A stretch of DNA of 64,000 bases from Plastoroseomonas hellenica. GTDB lineage: Bacteria; Pseudomonadota; Alphaproteobacteria; Acetobacterales; Acetobacteraceae. The stretch is taken from NCBI RefSeq assembly GCF_018129085.1, contig NZ_JAAGBB010000028.1, forward strand, positions 1-64,000, written 5' to 3'. Below the pieces are notes generated by a model, which worked only from the letters and a program-made list of their open reading frames with translations, was not told the origin of the DNA and ran no database searches. Positions 36,119 through 45,101 of the stretch are shown in pieces; within the stretch, counting starts at the first letter, position 1; each line of letters begins with the position of its first letter. The position numbers and the translations under genes were made by a program.

Positions 36119-36133
36119 TTCCGCATCGCGGAA
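36119..36133. promoter_or_regulatory. Palindromic operator candidate upstream of the SDR gene
   Basis: TTCCG-CATCG-CGGAA, third copy of the core seen at 31616 and 32740. Confidence 0.55.
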
Positions 36134-36330
36134 CGGAAGGGCAGCAGCCGCGAACCCCTGCTCAGGACCGCTGGCGAAGCTTGTCAGGCATGTTCATCTC
36201 CAGCACGGTGTGGGCGAATGGCGGTATCGGCGAATGCATGCCAGCGCTCGGCAGCGCCGCCGGTGCCTCGCAGGCCCGCTCCGCGCCGGGACGGATCGCG
36301 ACCGCAGGTGATTGGCCGGGAAGAATGTCC

Positions 36331-36957
36331 ATGCGAGCGATCATCGTCGGCGCAGGCGGCCACTCGAAAGTGGTGCTCGAAGTGATCAGGGCAATGGGCG
36401 GCCACGAGGTGCTTGGCTTCGTGGCGCCGGCTGCACCAGGCGCCTCGGTGCTCGGCCTGCCCGTTCTCGGCGGCGACGAGATCCTGCCACGCCTGCTCGC
36501 CGAGGGCGTGCAGACCGCCTTCGTGGCCATGGGGAACAATCAGTTGCGCCAGGAGGTGGCTGGGAAGCTGAGGAAGATGGGATACAGCCTGCCGGCGGCC
36601 ATCCATCCCTCGGCTCTCGTGTCGCCATCAGCCTGCATCGGACAGGGCGTCGTCGTCATGGCGCGCGCGGCCCTCGGCACAGAAGCACTGCTGCAGGACT
36701 TCGCCATTATCAACACCGGGGCTGTCATCGACCATGACAACCATATCGGCGCGGCGGCGCATGTCGCCCCCGGCTGTGCTTTGGCCGGCAATGTGACCGT
36801 CGGTGAGCGTGCGCTGATCGGCGTCGGTGCCGCCGTGCGGCCGGGGATCCGAATCGGGGCGGACGCGGTGATCGGTGCCGGCTCGGCCGTCGTGCGGGAT
36901 GTCGCGGCTGGGGCGATCGTCGGCGGCGCGCCGGCCAGGCCGCTCCGTCGCTCCTGA
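36331..36957 (+). CDS. NeuD-type sugar O-acyltransferase (left-handed beta-helix)
   Basis: 208 residues from MRAIIVGAGGHSKVVLEVI (a start two codons earlier is too close to the GGGAAG). The N-terminal Rossmann-like domain has GAGGHSKVV; the C-terminal hexapeptide-repeat beta-helix runs from about residue 95 (FAIINTGAVIDHDNHIGAAA, HVAPGCALAGNVTVGERALI, GVGAAVRPGIRIGADAVIGA). Such enzymes acetylate amino sugars of surface glycans. Convergent with the polysaccharide operon, whose aminotransferase could supply its substrate. Confidence 0.88.
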   Translation: MRAIIVGAGGHSKVVLEVIRAMGGHEVLGFVAPAAPGASVLGLPVLGGDEILPRLLAEGVQTAFVAMGNNQLRQEVAGKLRKMGYSLPAAIHPSALVSPSACIGQGVVVMARAALGTEALLQDFAIINTGAVIDHDNHIGAAAHVAPGCALAGNVTVGERALIGVGAAVRPGIRIGADAVIGAGSAVVRDVAAGAIVGGAPARPLRRS

Positions 36958-36981
36958 GGCGCCGACTTCAACAAGCGACGA

Positions 36982-37911
36982 TTACACGTTGGCGTAGCGG
37001 GAGTTCCGGAGTGTTCGGTATCCACGGATCAGCTCGGCAATGCCGCGCTCGATGCTCCAATCCGGTGCCCAGCCGGTGCGTTCGAGCTTTTCGTTGGAGA
37101 CGATATAGTTGCGCTTGTCGGGGTCCTCACCGATCGGCGCCTCCAGGTAAGTGAAGCCAGGCACCTGCTCGGCAATCTTCGCGCAGAGTTCCAGCTTCGA
37201 CAGGTTGGCCGAGGAAAGGCCGAGGTTGAAGGCGTTCGCCCGCATCGTCTCGTAATTCGTCAACGCGTGCTCAAATCCTTTCACCACGTCGCGGACATGG
37301 ATGTAGTTCCGCTTGAAGTGGCCTTCAAAAATCACCACGGCACGATCGGTCACCGCGCGCCAGGTAAAGTCGTTCACCAGCAGGTCGAGGCGCATTCGGG
37401 GCGACATGCCGAATACGGTGGCGAGCCGCAGGGATATGCCGCCGCGTTCGAGCACCGCGTTCTCGGCGGCCATCTTGGTGGTGCCGTAGAGCGAAATCGG
37501 ATTGAGCGGGGTCTCCTCCGTGCAAGCGATACCTTCCGCGCCGACGCCATACCCGGAGTTGGTGGTCGGGTAGAGGATCCGCTGTGCCGGAGACAGACGC
37601 TCCACAGCGGCGATGACGGCATCCTGGTTGAGGCTGATTGCCGCGATCGGATCTTCCTTGCAGAGGGGGGCGCCGACCAAAGCCGCCAGCGGGATCACGA
37701 CATCCGCCTTCGGCACGAGCGCATCGAGCAGCCGAGTGTCACGGGCATCACCGCGTACGGGCTCGAAGGTCTCCCACTGGCAGCATGCGGCGAGCTCCGT
37801 CGTCCCGCGCGCGAAGGTGTCCAGCACCGTCACCGCGTGACCACGCTCCAGCAGGGCCGGTACCAGCACGGAGCCGATGTAGCCGGCGCCGCCGGTGATC
37901 AGGATGCGCAT
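36982..37911 (-). CDS. NAD-dependent nucleotide-sugar epimerase/dehydratase
   Basis: 309 residues of the extended SDR family: MRILITGGAGYIGSVLVPAL, LAALVGAPLC, YPTTNSGYG, and the catalytic YGTTKMAAENAVL. FKRNYIHVRDVVKGFEHAL is in the substrate region. Acts on a nucleoside-diphosphate sugar, probably the GDP-sugar made by the adjacent genes. Starts inside the end of the upstream fusion gene (13-base overlap); GGAGGGGA precedes the ATG. Confidence 0.9.
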   Translation of the reverse strand: MRILITGGAGYIGSVLVPALLERGHAVTVLDTFARGTTELAACCQWETFEPVRGDARDTRLLDALVPKADVVIPLAALVGAPLCKEDPIAAISLNQDAVIAAVERLSPAQRILYPTTNSGYGVGAEGIACTEETPLNPISLYGTTKMAAENAVLERGGISLRLATVFGMSPRMRLDLLVNDFTWRAVTDRAVVIFEGHFKRNYIHVRDVVKGFEHALTNYETMRANAFNLGLSSANLSKLELCAKIAEQVPGFTYLEAPIGEDPDKRNYIVSNEKLERTGWAPDWSIERGIAELIRGYRTLRNSRYANV

Positions 37912-39143
37912 GTCAGTTCCCCTCCCAGCTTCGGCCTTGGCCCCGCGCATGCGGCCCAGGCCTGGTTGACAGTCATCCGCAAGGAGCCGCCGCGGTACAG
38001 ATAGCCAGGCAGTCCCGCCCGCGAGGCGGCTTCGATGTCAGTGTCGCGATCGCCGATCAGGAAGCTCCCCGCCGGCCGCACCGGCCAATCCCGTAGGGCG
38101 CGCAGGATCATGCCGGGATTGGGCTTGCGATCGGCATGCGCCGGCGTCTTGAGCCGCGCGACGCTGGCCTCAGGGTGGTACGGGCAATGGTAGAAGGCAT
38201 CAACGTGCGCGCCCACATCGGCAAGCTGCCTGGCCATCTCCGCGTGAAAGTCATCCATGGCCGCTTCGGTGTAGAAGCCGTGCGCGATACCGGCCTGATT
38301 GGTGACGACGAAGACGAAGTAGCCGGCGTCGTTCAGGTCCCGTACCGCCTCTCTCGCCTCCGGTATCCAGGTGAGATCCTCAGGACGATGCGTATAGCCA
38401 TGATCGACGTTGAGAATACCGTCGCGGTCCAGGAACGCGGCGGGGCGCGTCATGAGCTGGGGCAGGCAGCGCCTCGCCTGGTCGAGTGATTCCGGCAGGC
38501 CGATGTCGATGAAATAGCCGGACTGTTCGATGCCCAGCAGCAGCCCCTCTCGCGCGAGCGACGGGAAGACCTGACCCTCCAGCGATCCGATCGCAGGAAG
38601 TCGATCCTGGATCTCCCGGCTGAGGCAATAGAGCCCGCCGTTGATCAGCCCTGGTCCCCGCTCGCCGCGCTTCTCGCTGAAATCGACGATTCTGTCTCCC
38701 TCGAGGGTGACGCCACCGAACCGCGAGGTGTCTTGCACGTGCCTCAGCGCGAGACAGCCGAGCGCGGAGCCTCTCGGGACCGAAGCCAGACGTCGCAGGT
38801 TGATGTCGAAGAAGCTGTCGCCATTCGCGAGCAGGAACCAGGGATCGAGCTCGGCCGATACGCGCCGGAGGGCGCCGGCCGTCCCCGCGGGCTCCTCCTC
38901 GCGCAGCACGCGCAGCCGCGAATCGCGAACACGGCGCCCGTGATAGCGTTGCTCCACCTGCCCACCGAGATACCCGGACAGGAGCAGGATATCGGTGAAG
39001 CCGTGACGGGCGGCTTCGTCGATCAGCAAGTCAAGAAAGGCTGTCCCTGGTGCGAGCTCGAGCAGGGGCTTCGGCGTCGACCGCGTGATGCTGCCGAGCC
39101 GCGTCCCGGCCCCACCGACCAGGAAGATCGCCTGCTTGATCAC
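37899..39143 (-). CDS. Fused heptose-1-phosphate nucleotidyltransferase / HAD heptose-bisphosphate phosphatase (HddC-GmhB-like)
   Basis: 414 residues from a GTG that overlaps the upstream stop (GTGA). Residues 1-230 are a nucleotidyltransferase (FLVGGAGTRLGSITRSTPKP, LLANGDSFFDINL). Residues 234-400 are a HAD phosphatase (FLDRDGILNVDHGY with DRDG 239-242, TNQAG 281-285, RKPNPGM, GDRDTD 364-369). In GDP-D-glycero-D-manno-heptose synthesis HddC and GmhB are usually separate. The zinc loop keeps CPYH (320-323), but the later CxC pair of GmhB is replaced by AHAD. Functions are inferred from domains and the neighbouring HddA-like kinase. Confidence 0.85.
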   Translation of the reverse strand: MIKQAIFLVGGAGTRLGSITRSTPKPLLELAPGTAFLDLLIDEAARHGFTDILLLSGYLGGQVEQRYHGRRVRDSRLRVLREEEPAGTAGALRRVSAELDPWFLLANGDSFFDINLRRLASVPRGSALGCLALRHVQDTSRFGGVTLEGDRIVDFSEKRGERGPGLINGGLYCLSREIQDRLPAIGSLEGQVFPSLAREGLLLGIEQSGYFIDIGLPESLDQARRCLPQLMTRPAAFLDRDGILNVDHGYTHRPEDLTWIPEAREAVRDLNDAGYFVFVVTNQAGIAHGFYTEAAMDDFHAEMARQLADVGAHVDAFYHCPYHPEASVARLKTPAHADRKPNPGMILRALRDWPVRPAGSFLIGDRDTDIEAASRAGLPGYLYRGGSLRMTVNQAWAACAGPRPKLGGELTCAS

Positions 39144-40294
39144 GCGGCCGGTTCCACCATGCCGATGTGCTCCTCGGGGTCGGAAGCGGCCCAGCCATCG
39201 GTGCCCTCGAAGGCGTCGTTGCGTCGCAGCACCTTGTGCCATCCGGCGATGAAGCGCGCGTAGGACAGCACCCGGCCGCGATGCGCGGCTCGGCGGAGAA
39301 GCTCCTCCCGCTCGGGCTGCGCCATGTCGACGACGCGCAGCATGCCCTGCATGATGCTGTCCACGGATGTCGGATCGACCAGAACACCGGCGCCGCCGAT
39401 CGCCTCCTCCTGCGCGCCGCCCGCGCTCACCACGGGCACCAGGCCGCGCTGCGCTGCTTCGATCGGCGGCAGGCCAAAGCCCTCCAGCAGGCTTGGAAGC
39501 ACGAAGCCGCAGCCATTCTCATAGAGCCAGCGCAATTGCGGCTCGGTGACGTAGCCGAGCGCCTTTGCTCCGGGCGTGCGCGCTGCCTTTTCCAGGATGG
39601 CCTCGGCGCCGAGATGGCGAGAGCCGCAGAAGACGTAGCTGACGCCGCGGCCATGAAGGCCGGACTGCGCATAGGCTTCGAGCACGCGAAGATGATTCTT
39701 GCGGGTCTCGAGGGCGCCGACCGTCAGCAGGAAGGGCGGCTTCACCCCGGGGACCGGTTCGGTGCTGCCCGTCAGCACGCCGGGGCGGACATATTGCGCG
39801 ACGGTCTGCATGAAGCGGAATCCGTCGCCATAGCGATCCCGGAAGGCGCGCTGGGAGGCATCGCTGACGAAGACCATGCCGGGGCCGATGCGGCGGATTT
39901 TCTCATAGGCCTCTTCGTAGAGGCTGCGGCCGCCGAAGAGCTCGGGGTGTGAGACCGGTCCGATATCATGGCACTGCACGATATCGTCGGGGTCCAGACG
40001 TGAGCGCAGCACATAGAGCGGATCCAGGATCAATCGGCGTCGGTTCGGCACCCTTCGGCCGTCTGGCCACATGAGCAAACTCCGGTTCTTCAGGAGCGAA
40101 AGCTCATGGAGCATCAGTCGCCCGGCGATCCGCCGAAACAGGCCCGCTGGCGGCTCTCGACGGATGAGCCGCCAGTACCGCACCTCCGGGAAGTACTCCG
40201 GCATCTCGCGCAGGATATCGCGGCAGATGATGTAGGCCCCTGTCCGGTTGATCAGACCCAGCGAGAAGTCCATCAGGTACTGCTGCCGTTTCAT
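39140..40294 (-). CDS. Glycosyltransferase family 4
   Basis: 384 residues. C-terminal GT-B lobe with FLLTVGALETRKNHLRVLEA, KALGYVTEPQLRWLYENG and the nucleotide-sugar box LPSLLEGFGLPPIEAAQRG. The N-terminal lobe is diverged. No membrane segment, so it is a peripheral cytoplasmic enzyme adding a sugar to a lipid-linked glycan. GGAG lies eight bases before the ATG. Coupled to the fusion gene by GTGA overlap. Confidence 0.88.
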   Translation of the reverse strand: MKRQQYLMDFSLGLINRTGAYIICRDILREMPEYFPEVRYWRLIRREPPAGLFRRIAGRLMLHELSLLKNRSLLMWPDGRRVPNRRRLILDPLYVLRSRLDPDDIVQCHDIGPVSHPELFGGRSLYEEAYEKIRRIGPGMVFVSDASQRAFRDRYGDGFRFMQTVAQYVRPGVLTGSTEPVPGVKPPFLLTVGALETRKNHLRVLEAYAQSGLHGRGVSYVFCGSRHLGAEAILEKAARTPGAKALGYVTEPQLRWLYENGCGFVLPSLLEGFGLPPIEAAQRGLVPVVSAGGAQEEAIGGAGVLVDPTSVDSIMQGMLRVVDMAQPEREELLRRAAHRGRVLSYARFIAGWHKVLRRNDAFEGTDGWAASDPEEHIGMVEPAA

Positions 40295-40432
40295 CCAGAC
40301 CACTCCGCCTTGTTGAGGGAGATCGGCTTCCGCGTTCGCTTCCCCCGATGGAAAGGTCGCCGGACGTGTCCCGGGAAGGGCTTTGGTGGTTCGGTACGGC
40401 TCCAAGGCCGTTTCCGGAGCGTCAGCACACCG

Positions 40433-41842
40433 CTATGCCAGAACCGAGCGGAAGGCCGCTTCCATGCTGGCAAGCAGACGCGCGTCGGGCATCCGGGACG
40501 TCGGCAGGTGCAAGCCAGTCCTCGATACGTGACCGCTGATCGGGCATTTCCGCGCGAACCGCCGATAGGCCGGCATCGACGACAGGCTGTTGACGAACGG
40601 GCGGAGATCGATCCGTCGTTCGGCGCAAGCTTTGATGATGGCGGGCCGCGCCTCGCTTGGGACGGTCACGCAGGAAAACCAGATGACGGGCTCCGACCGG
40701 GTATCCATCGCCGGGGGGAAGCCGACGCCTGGAATATTCTGCAGGATTGCGACATAGCGCTGGTGGATCTCACGCCTTTCCCCGATCAGCGCGTCCATGC
40801 GATCGAGTTGCGCGCAGCCGATGGATGCTTGCAAGTTCGTCATCCGGTAATTGAAGCCGGCTTCCTCGAACCAATACCGCCGCTCCGGCCGCATGCCGTG
40901 GTCGCGCAGCATCCGCAGACGTTGCGCCATATCGGGATCGTTGGTGACGCAGATTCCGCCTTCACCCGTCGTGATGATCTTGTTGGCGAAGAAGGAGCAA
41001 CTGGCGATATCGGAGAAGGCGCCGATCGGCCTGCCGTCGTAGCGGGCACCGGGCGCTTCCGCGCAATCCTCTATGAGGAAAAGGCCATGAGCATCCGCGA
41101 GCGCGCGGATCTCGGTCATGGGCGCTGGCCTGCCAAACAGGTGGACAGGCATGATGGCGCGCGTGCGCGGCGTGATGGCCCGCTCGACCGTGTCGGGGGA
41201 CAGGCACCAGGTCACGGGGTCGATATCCACCAGGACCGGCCGCGCGCCCAATTGCATGACGGTGTTCGCGCAGGCAGCAAAGGTGAGGTCAGGGACGATC
41301 ACTTCATCCCCTTCTCCGATTCCGAGGGTCGCCATCGCAAGATGCAGCGAGACAGTGCCGTTGCTGGTGGCGACGCCATATGCGGCGCCGCAGCGATTGG
41401 CGAAGCGTTCTTCGAAGCTGCGCAGATACTCCCCGCCCGAGGAGATCCAGGTGGACAGAAAGGCATCGAGCAGATTGCGGAACTCCGAATGCGAGAGATT
41501 TGGCTCAGCGATGGCCAGCCCGCGACGATCACCCCGCTCGACCACGCCGGTCAGTCGGCCTGATGGATCGAGCACCGGCTCGAGCGACGACACAGTGTCG
41601 GTCGATGCCGCGAGTTCGCCGAGTGTGATCGCATGCAGATGAGCCCCTTTCTGAATGGCGGCCCGCATGGCATCGAGCGTGACCTGTCCGAGCAGAATGC
41701 CGGCATCATCGGTGATGAAGAGTATGCCGGTCCGGTTGTCGAGCGCGCGTTCCAATCCTGCCCAGAGCGAGTCCTTCGCCGTGGCGTGAAAGGGCAGATG
41801 GCTGACGACGTCGCGTTCGGGCGTGTGCAGATCGTCGGGCAT
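40433..41842 (-). CDS. CBS domain-DegT/DnrJ aminotransferase fusion (perosamine-synthase-like)
   Basis: 469 residues. About 1-115 resembles a CBS pair (ILFITDDAGILLGQVTLDAM, PVLDPSGRLTGVVERGDRRG). The PLP domain follows: GVATSNGTVSLHLAM, EVIVPDLTFAACANTV, HLFGRPAPM, IEDCAEAPGA and Lys288 in SFFANKIITTGEGG, very like GDP-perosamine synthase. It would transaminate a 4-keto sugar. The CBS extension could give allosteric control by a nucleotide. GGGAGG five bases upstream fixes the ATG at 41842. Confidence 0.87.
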   Translation of the reverse strand: MPDDLHTPERDVVSHLPFHATAKDSLWAGLERALDNRTGILFITDDAGILLGQVTLDAMRAAIQKGAHLHAITLGELAASTDTVSSLEPVLDPSGRLTGVVERGDRRGLAIAEPNLSHSEFRNLLDAFLSTWISSGGEYLRSFEERFANRCGAAYGVATSNGTVSLHLAMATLGIGEGDEVIVPDLTFAACANTVMQLGARPVLVDIDPVTWCLSPDTVERAITPRTRAIMPVHLFGRPAPMTEIRALADAHGLFLIEDCAEAPGARYDGRPIGAFSDIASCSFFANKIITTGEGGICVTNDPDMAQRLRMLRDHGMRPERRYWFEEAGFNYRMTNLQASIGCAQLDRMDALIGERREIHQRYVAILQNIPGVGFPPAMDTRSEPVIWFSCVTVPSEARPAIIKACAERRIDLRPFVNSLSSMPAYRRFARKCPISGHVSRTGLHLPTSRMPDARLLASMEAAFRSVLA

Positions 41843-41853
41843 GATCGCCTCCC

Positions 41854-42891
41854 TCAGCACACGCGCGCTTCGGCGGCGAGGTAGTTGGAAGCGAGCTCCG
41901 GATTGTAGAGCACGACGGAAGCCCCCTCGCGCTCCATGCGGAACGGGACATGAGTAAGCGAGCGTAGCGCCTCCTTGACGGCTGCCTGACGCTCCGGCGG
42001 TACGAGCATCATGAGGAAGCCGCCGCCTCCTGCGCCGAGGAGTTTCCCGCCGCGCGCGCCGTAGGCGCGGGCTGTGTCGTAGGCTTCGTCGATGACGCTG
42101 TTGGAAACCGAAGGATCGATCGACCGCTTGGCCATCCAGGCTTCGTGCAACAGGTCTCCGAACTCGGAAATCTCGCGCCTGGGGTCGGAGAGGATACGCT
42201 CTCCTTCACCAACCATCGCATGCATTGTCCGAAGATTCTGAACCCGCTCCTCATAGCGAGCGACCTTCATTTTCTCGATTTCGGGTGCCGAACGAGCAAA
42301 TCCGGTGAAGAACAACATCAGGCTGTTCTGCAGCTCGTTTCGGCGCTCTGCTGGAACGTGCAGAGTGGATACTGTGAAATCGCCGCCAGGCAGGAAGTCG
42401 ATTCGGTTCAAGCCGCCATAGGCGGCAGCCACCTGATCCTGCGAACCCACCGTCTCCTTCAGAAGGTCCTGTTCGAGGAAGATGGCCTGTTGCGCGAGGA
42501 AACGCTTGGAGCACAGGCGCTCGTGATTCCCGAACCACGCGTTCAGCAGCGCCACGGTAAAGGCGGAGCTGGACCCGAGCCCGGTTCTGGACGGCAGGTC
42601 GGCATTATAGATTATCTCGTATCCGGATTCACCATCCTGATCGTAATATTCCAGGAGGGCGCGAACGACAGGATGCTTTATTTCTCGTACGGTCTTTACC
42701 TCCTCAAGCATGCCCCATGCAATTCTGTAATTGAAATCGAAAACTGCAGGAAGTCGACGCAACTGTACATAGACGTATTTGTTGATCGTAGTGGAAAGGA
42801 CTGCCGCTCGCTCCGGGCGATTGAACCACGCGGGAAGATCCGTTCCGCCGCCAAAGAAGGAGACCCGAAGCGGCGCGCGCACGATAATCAT
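41854..42891 (-). CDS. hddA: GHMP-family sugar kinase, HddA-like (D-glycero-D-manno-heptose 7-phosphate kinase)
   Basis: 345 residues from MIIVRAPLRVSFFGGGTDLP, diagnostic of the HddA branch. The GHMP ATP loop is DLPSRTGLGSSSAFTVALLN and motif 3 is GAGGGGFLMMLV. It makes heptose 1,7-bisphosphate for the GDP-heptose route, feeding the adjacent phosphatase/nucleotidyltransferase fusion. GGGGAG precedes the ATG. First gene of the minus-strand glycan operon; the isomerase GmhA is not in the window. Confidence 0.87.
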   Translation of the reverse strand: MIIVRAPLRVSFFGGGTDLPAWFNRPERAAVLSTTINKYVYVQLRRLPAVFDFNYRIAWGMLEEVKTVREIKHPVVRALLEYYDQDGESGYEIIYNADLPSRTGLGSSSAFTVALLNAWFGNHERLCSKRFLAQQAIFLEQDLLKETVGSQDQVAAAYGGLNRIDFLPGGDFTVSTLHVPAERRNELQNSLMLFFTGFARSAPEIEKMKVARYEERVQNLRTMHAMVGEGERILSDPRREISEFGDLLHEAWMAKRSIDPSVSNSVIDEAYDTARAYGARGGKLLGAGGGGFLMMLVPPERQAAVKEALRSLTHVPFRMEREGASVVLYNPELASNYLAAEARVC

Positions 42892-43384
42892 GTTCTCTCC
42901 CCGAAAACGCCACGTGTCGCGCGAGTGGCCATGCCTCATCCATTGACCGGTTTTTTCTTTGCGAGCTTGCTGGGGCGCCATCTGTGGAGGCGGTCTCCAC
43001 TTCCTGCGCGTGTCAGCGGGACTCGATTAAACTTCCGTAAGGTTGAGAATGTCATATCCGCAACAGAAGTAAATGGCCAGAGACAAATGTGGCGATATTC
43101 GGTTCGTGAAGTCGAATGTCCCCTCATCAACCGCCAATTGAGCTGCGAATTATACTCGCATTGGTTGCATGCTTGCGGGCACTACAATCATTCAGAAGCT
43201 GATGGGACCGGGGGGTCGCAAGCCTCGCGCCGCCGCGGTGATCAGCGTCGGTCAGCAGGACTGCAAGCGCGGTCGGCGCCGGATGCAGGAACATCGAGCC
43301 CTGGCGCGAGCCATGCTCCCGACCTGTGCCAGGGGTTGACCGTCCCTTGGCCCGCACCCGACCATGGCCAGGAGAAGGATCGCG
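42892..43384. other. 493-bp divergent intergenic region
   Basis: No convincing gene. The segment 43020-43200 is noticeably less GC-rich than its surroundings and should hold the promoters of the glycan operon (minus) and the monooxygenase gene (plus). Confidence 0.6.
43161..43188 (+). promoter_or_regulatory. Candidate sigma-70 promoter for the monooxygenase gene
   Basis: TTGGTT (43161-43166), 16-bp spacer, TACAAT (43183-43188), in the less GC-rich part of the intergenic region, with a ~190-base leader. Confidence 0.4.
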
Positions 43385-45025
43385 ATGACCCCCGCCACCC
43401 TGCAGACCTCACCTGTCACCGGAGCGGCCTCCGCTACCTGGGATGCCATCATCATCGGCGCCGGCATGTCGGGCCTGTACCAGCAGATCCGGCTGCGCGA
43501 GCTCGGTATGAAGGTGCGGGTGTTCGAGGCCGGTACTGGCGTCGGCGGCACCTGGTACTGGAACCGATATCCCGGCTGCCGCTTCGATTCCGAGAGTTAT
43601 TCCTATGGCTTCTCCTTCGACAAGGAGCTGCTGCAGGAATGGAGCTGGAGCGAGCATTTCGCCCCGCAGCCGGAGACCGAGCGCTACCTGAACCTGGTCG
43701 CCGACAAATACGACCTCCGGCGGGACATCCAGTTCAGCGCCCGGGTGAAAGCCGCCCGCTGGGACGAGGTGGACCGCCTTTGGACCGTCACGCTAGACAG
43801 CGGCAGTCGCCACCGGTCCCGCTTCCTCATCACCGCCATCGGCGCGCTGTCGGCACCCACCATGCCGGATTTTCCCGGCATGGATGCGTTCGAGGGTGAG
43901 GCCTACCACACCGGCCTCTGGCCGAAGGCGCCGGTGGATTTCACCGGCAAGCGCGTCGCCGTCATCGGCACCGGCGCCTCCGGCGTGCAGACCATCCAGG
44001 AGGTCGCGAAGACCGCCGCCCAGCTCACCGTCTTTCAGCGCACGCCCAACTGGTGCGCGCCGCTGCACAACGGCAGGATCCCGCCCGAGGAGATGGCGGC
44101 GATCCGCGCCCGGTATGACGAGATCTTCCGGCGCTGCGACGAGACCTTCTCCTGCTTCCTGCACACACCGGACCCGCGCAACACCTTCGACGTCTCGGCC
44201 GAAGAGCGGGAGGCTTTCCTGGAGAAGCTGTACTCGGAGCGAGGCTTCGGCATCTGGGTCGGGAACTTCAAGGACATCCTGACCAACCGCGCCGCGAATG
44301 AGGAGATCTCCCGTTTCGTCGCCGACAAGATCCGCCAGCGCGTGAAGGATCCGAAGGTGGCGGAGCTGCTGATCCCGAAGAACCACGGCTTCGGCACCCG
44401 CCGCGTGCCGCTCGAGACCCGCTATTACGAATGCTACAACCAGCCGAACGTGGCGCTGGTCGACACCAGGGCGACGCCGATCGAGCGGATCACGCCGACC
44501 GGCATCAGGACCTCGGACGCCGAATACGGTTTCGACATCATCGTCTACGCCACCGGCTTCGATGCGCTGCGCGGCGCCTTCGACCGCATCGACTTCACCG
44601 GCAGGGAGGGGGCGACGCTGAAGGAGAAGTGGCAGGACGGCGCCACCTCCCTGGTCGGCATGCTGCAGGACGGCTTCCCCAACATGTTCATGCTGCTCGG
44701 CCCGCACACCGCCCTCGGCAATATCCCGCGCTCGATCGAGTTCAACGTGGACTGGGTGACCCGGCTGCTGCGCCATCTCCAGGAGAACAGCCTCACCTAT
44801 GTCGAGGCACGGCCCGAGGCGGTCGCCCGATGGATGGACCACGTCATGGAAGTGGCCCAGGGCCTGCTTTCCATGGAGGTGGATAGCTGGATGACCGGGG
44901 TGAACCGCAACGTTGCCGGCCGGCAGACCCGCGTCGTCGCCCGCTACACCGGCAGCGCGCCGACCTACCGCGCCTGGGCGAACGGCATTGCCGACCGCGG
45001 CTACGCGGAACTGGTGCTGGCCTGA
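43385..45025 (+). CDS. Baeyer-Villiger-type flavin monooxygenase
   Basis: 546 residues. FAD site GAGMSG (25-30), VGGTWYWNRYPGCRFDSES, the BVMO fingerprint FxGxxxHTxxW at 169-179 (FEGEAYHTGLWP), and NADPH site GTGASG (195-200). YATGFDALRGAFDRIDF and GPHTALGNIPRSIEFNVDW are typical of cyclohexanone/aryl-ketone monooxygenases. It inserts oxygen next to a ketone to give an ester or lactone, a fitting source of lactones for the amidohydrolases in this window. AGGAGAAGG precedes the ATG. Confidence 0.92.
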   Translation: MTPATLQTSPVTGAASATWDAIIIGAGMSGLYQQIRLRELGMKVRVFEAGTGVGGTWYWNRYPGCRFDSESYSYGFSFDKELLQEWSWSEHFAPQPETERYLNLVADKYDLRRDIQFSARVKAARWDEVDRLWTVTLDSGSRHRSRFLITAIGALSAPTMPDFPGMDAFEGEAYHTGLWPKAPVDFTGKRVAVIGTGASGVQTIQEVAKTAAQLTVFQRTPNWCAPLHNGRIPPEEMAAIRARYDEIFRRCDETFSCFLHTPDPRNTFDVSAEEREAFLEKLYSERGFGIWVGNFKDILTNRAANEEISRFVADKIRQRVKDPKVAELLIPKNHGFGTRRVPLETRYYECYNQPNVALVDTRATPIERITPTGIRTSDAEYGFDIIVYATGFDALRGAFDRIDFTGREGATLKEKWQDGATSLVGMLQDGFPNMFMLLGPHTALGNIPRSIEFNVDWVTRLLRHLQENSLTYVEARPEAVARWMDHVMEVAQGLLSMEVDSWMTGVNRNVAGRQTRVVARYTGSAPTYRAWANGIADRGYAELVLA

Positions 45026-45074
45026 GCGTCCGATGATCGGAGGGCTGGAGGGCCCGGAGGTCTGAATCGGACGC
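45026..45074. terminator. Long inverted repeat between convergent genes
   Basis: GCGTCCGAT (45026-45034) and ATCGGACGC (45066-45074) form a perfect 9-bp stem with a GC-rich interior. Located between the ends of the monooxygenase and IclR genes; no U-tract. Confidence 0.45.
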
Positions 45075-45101
45075 GCCACTGACAAGATCAGCGCGTCCGG
45101 C

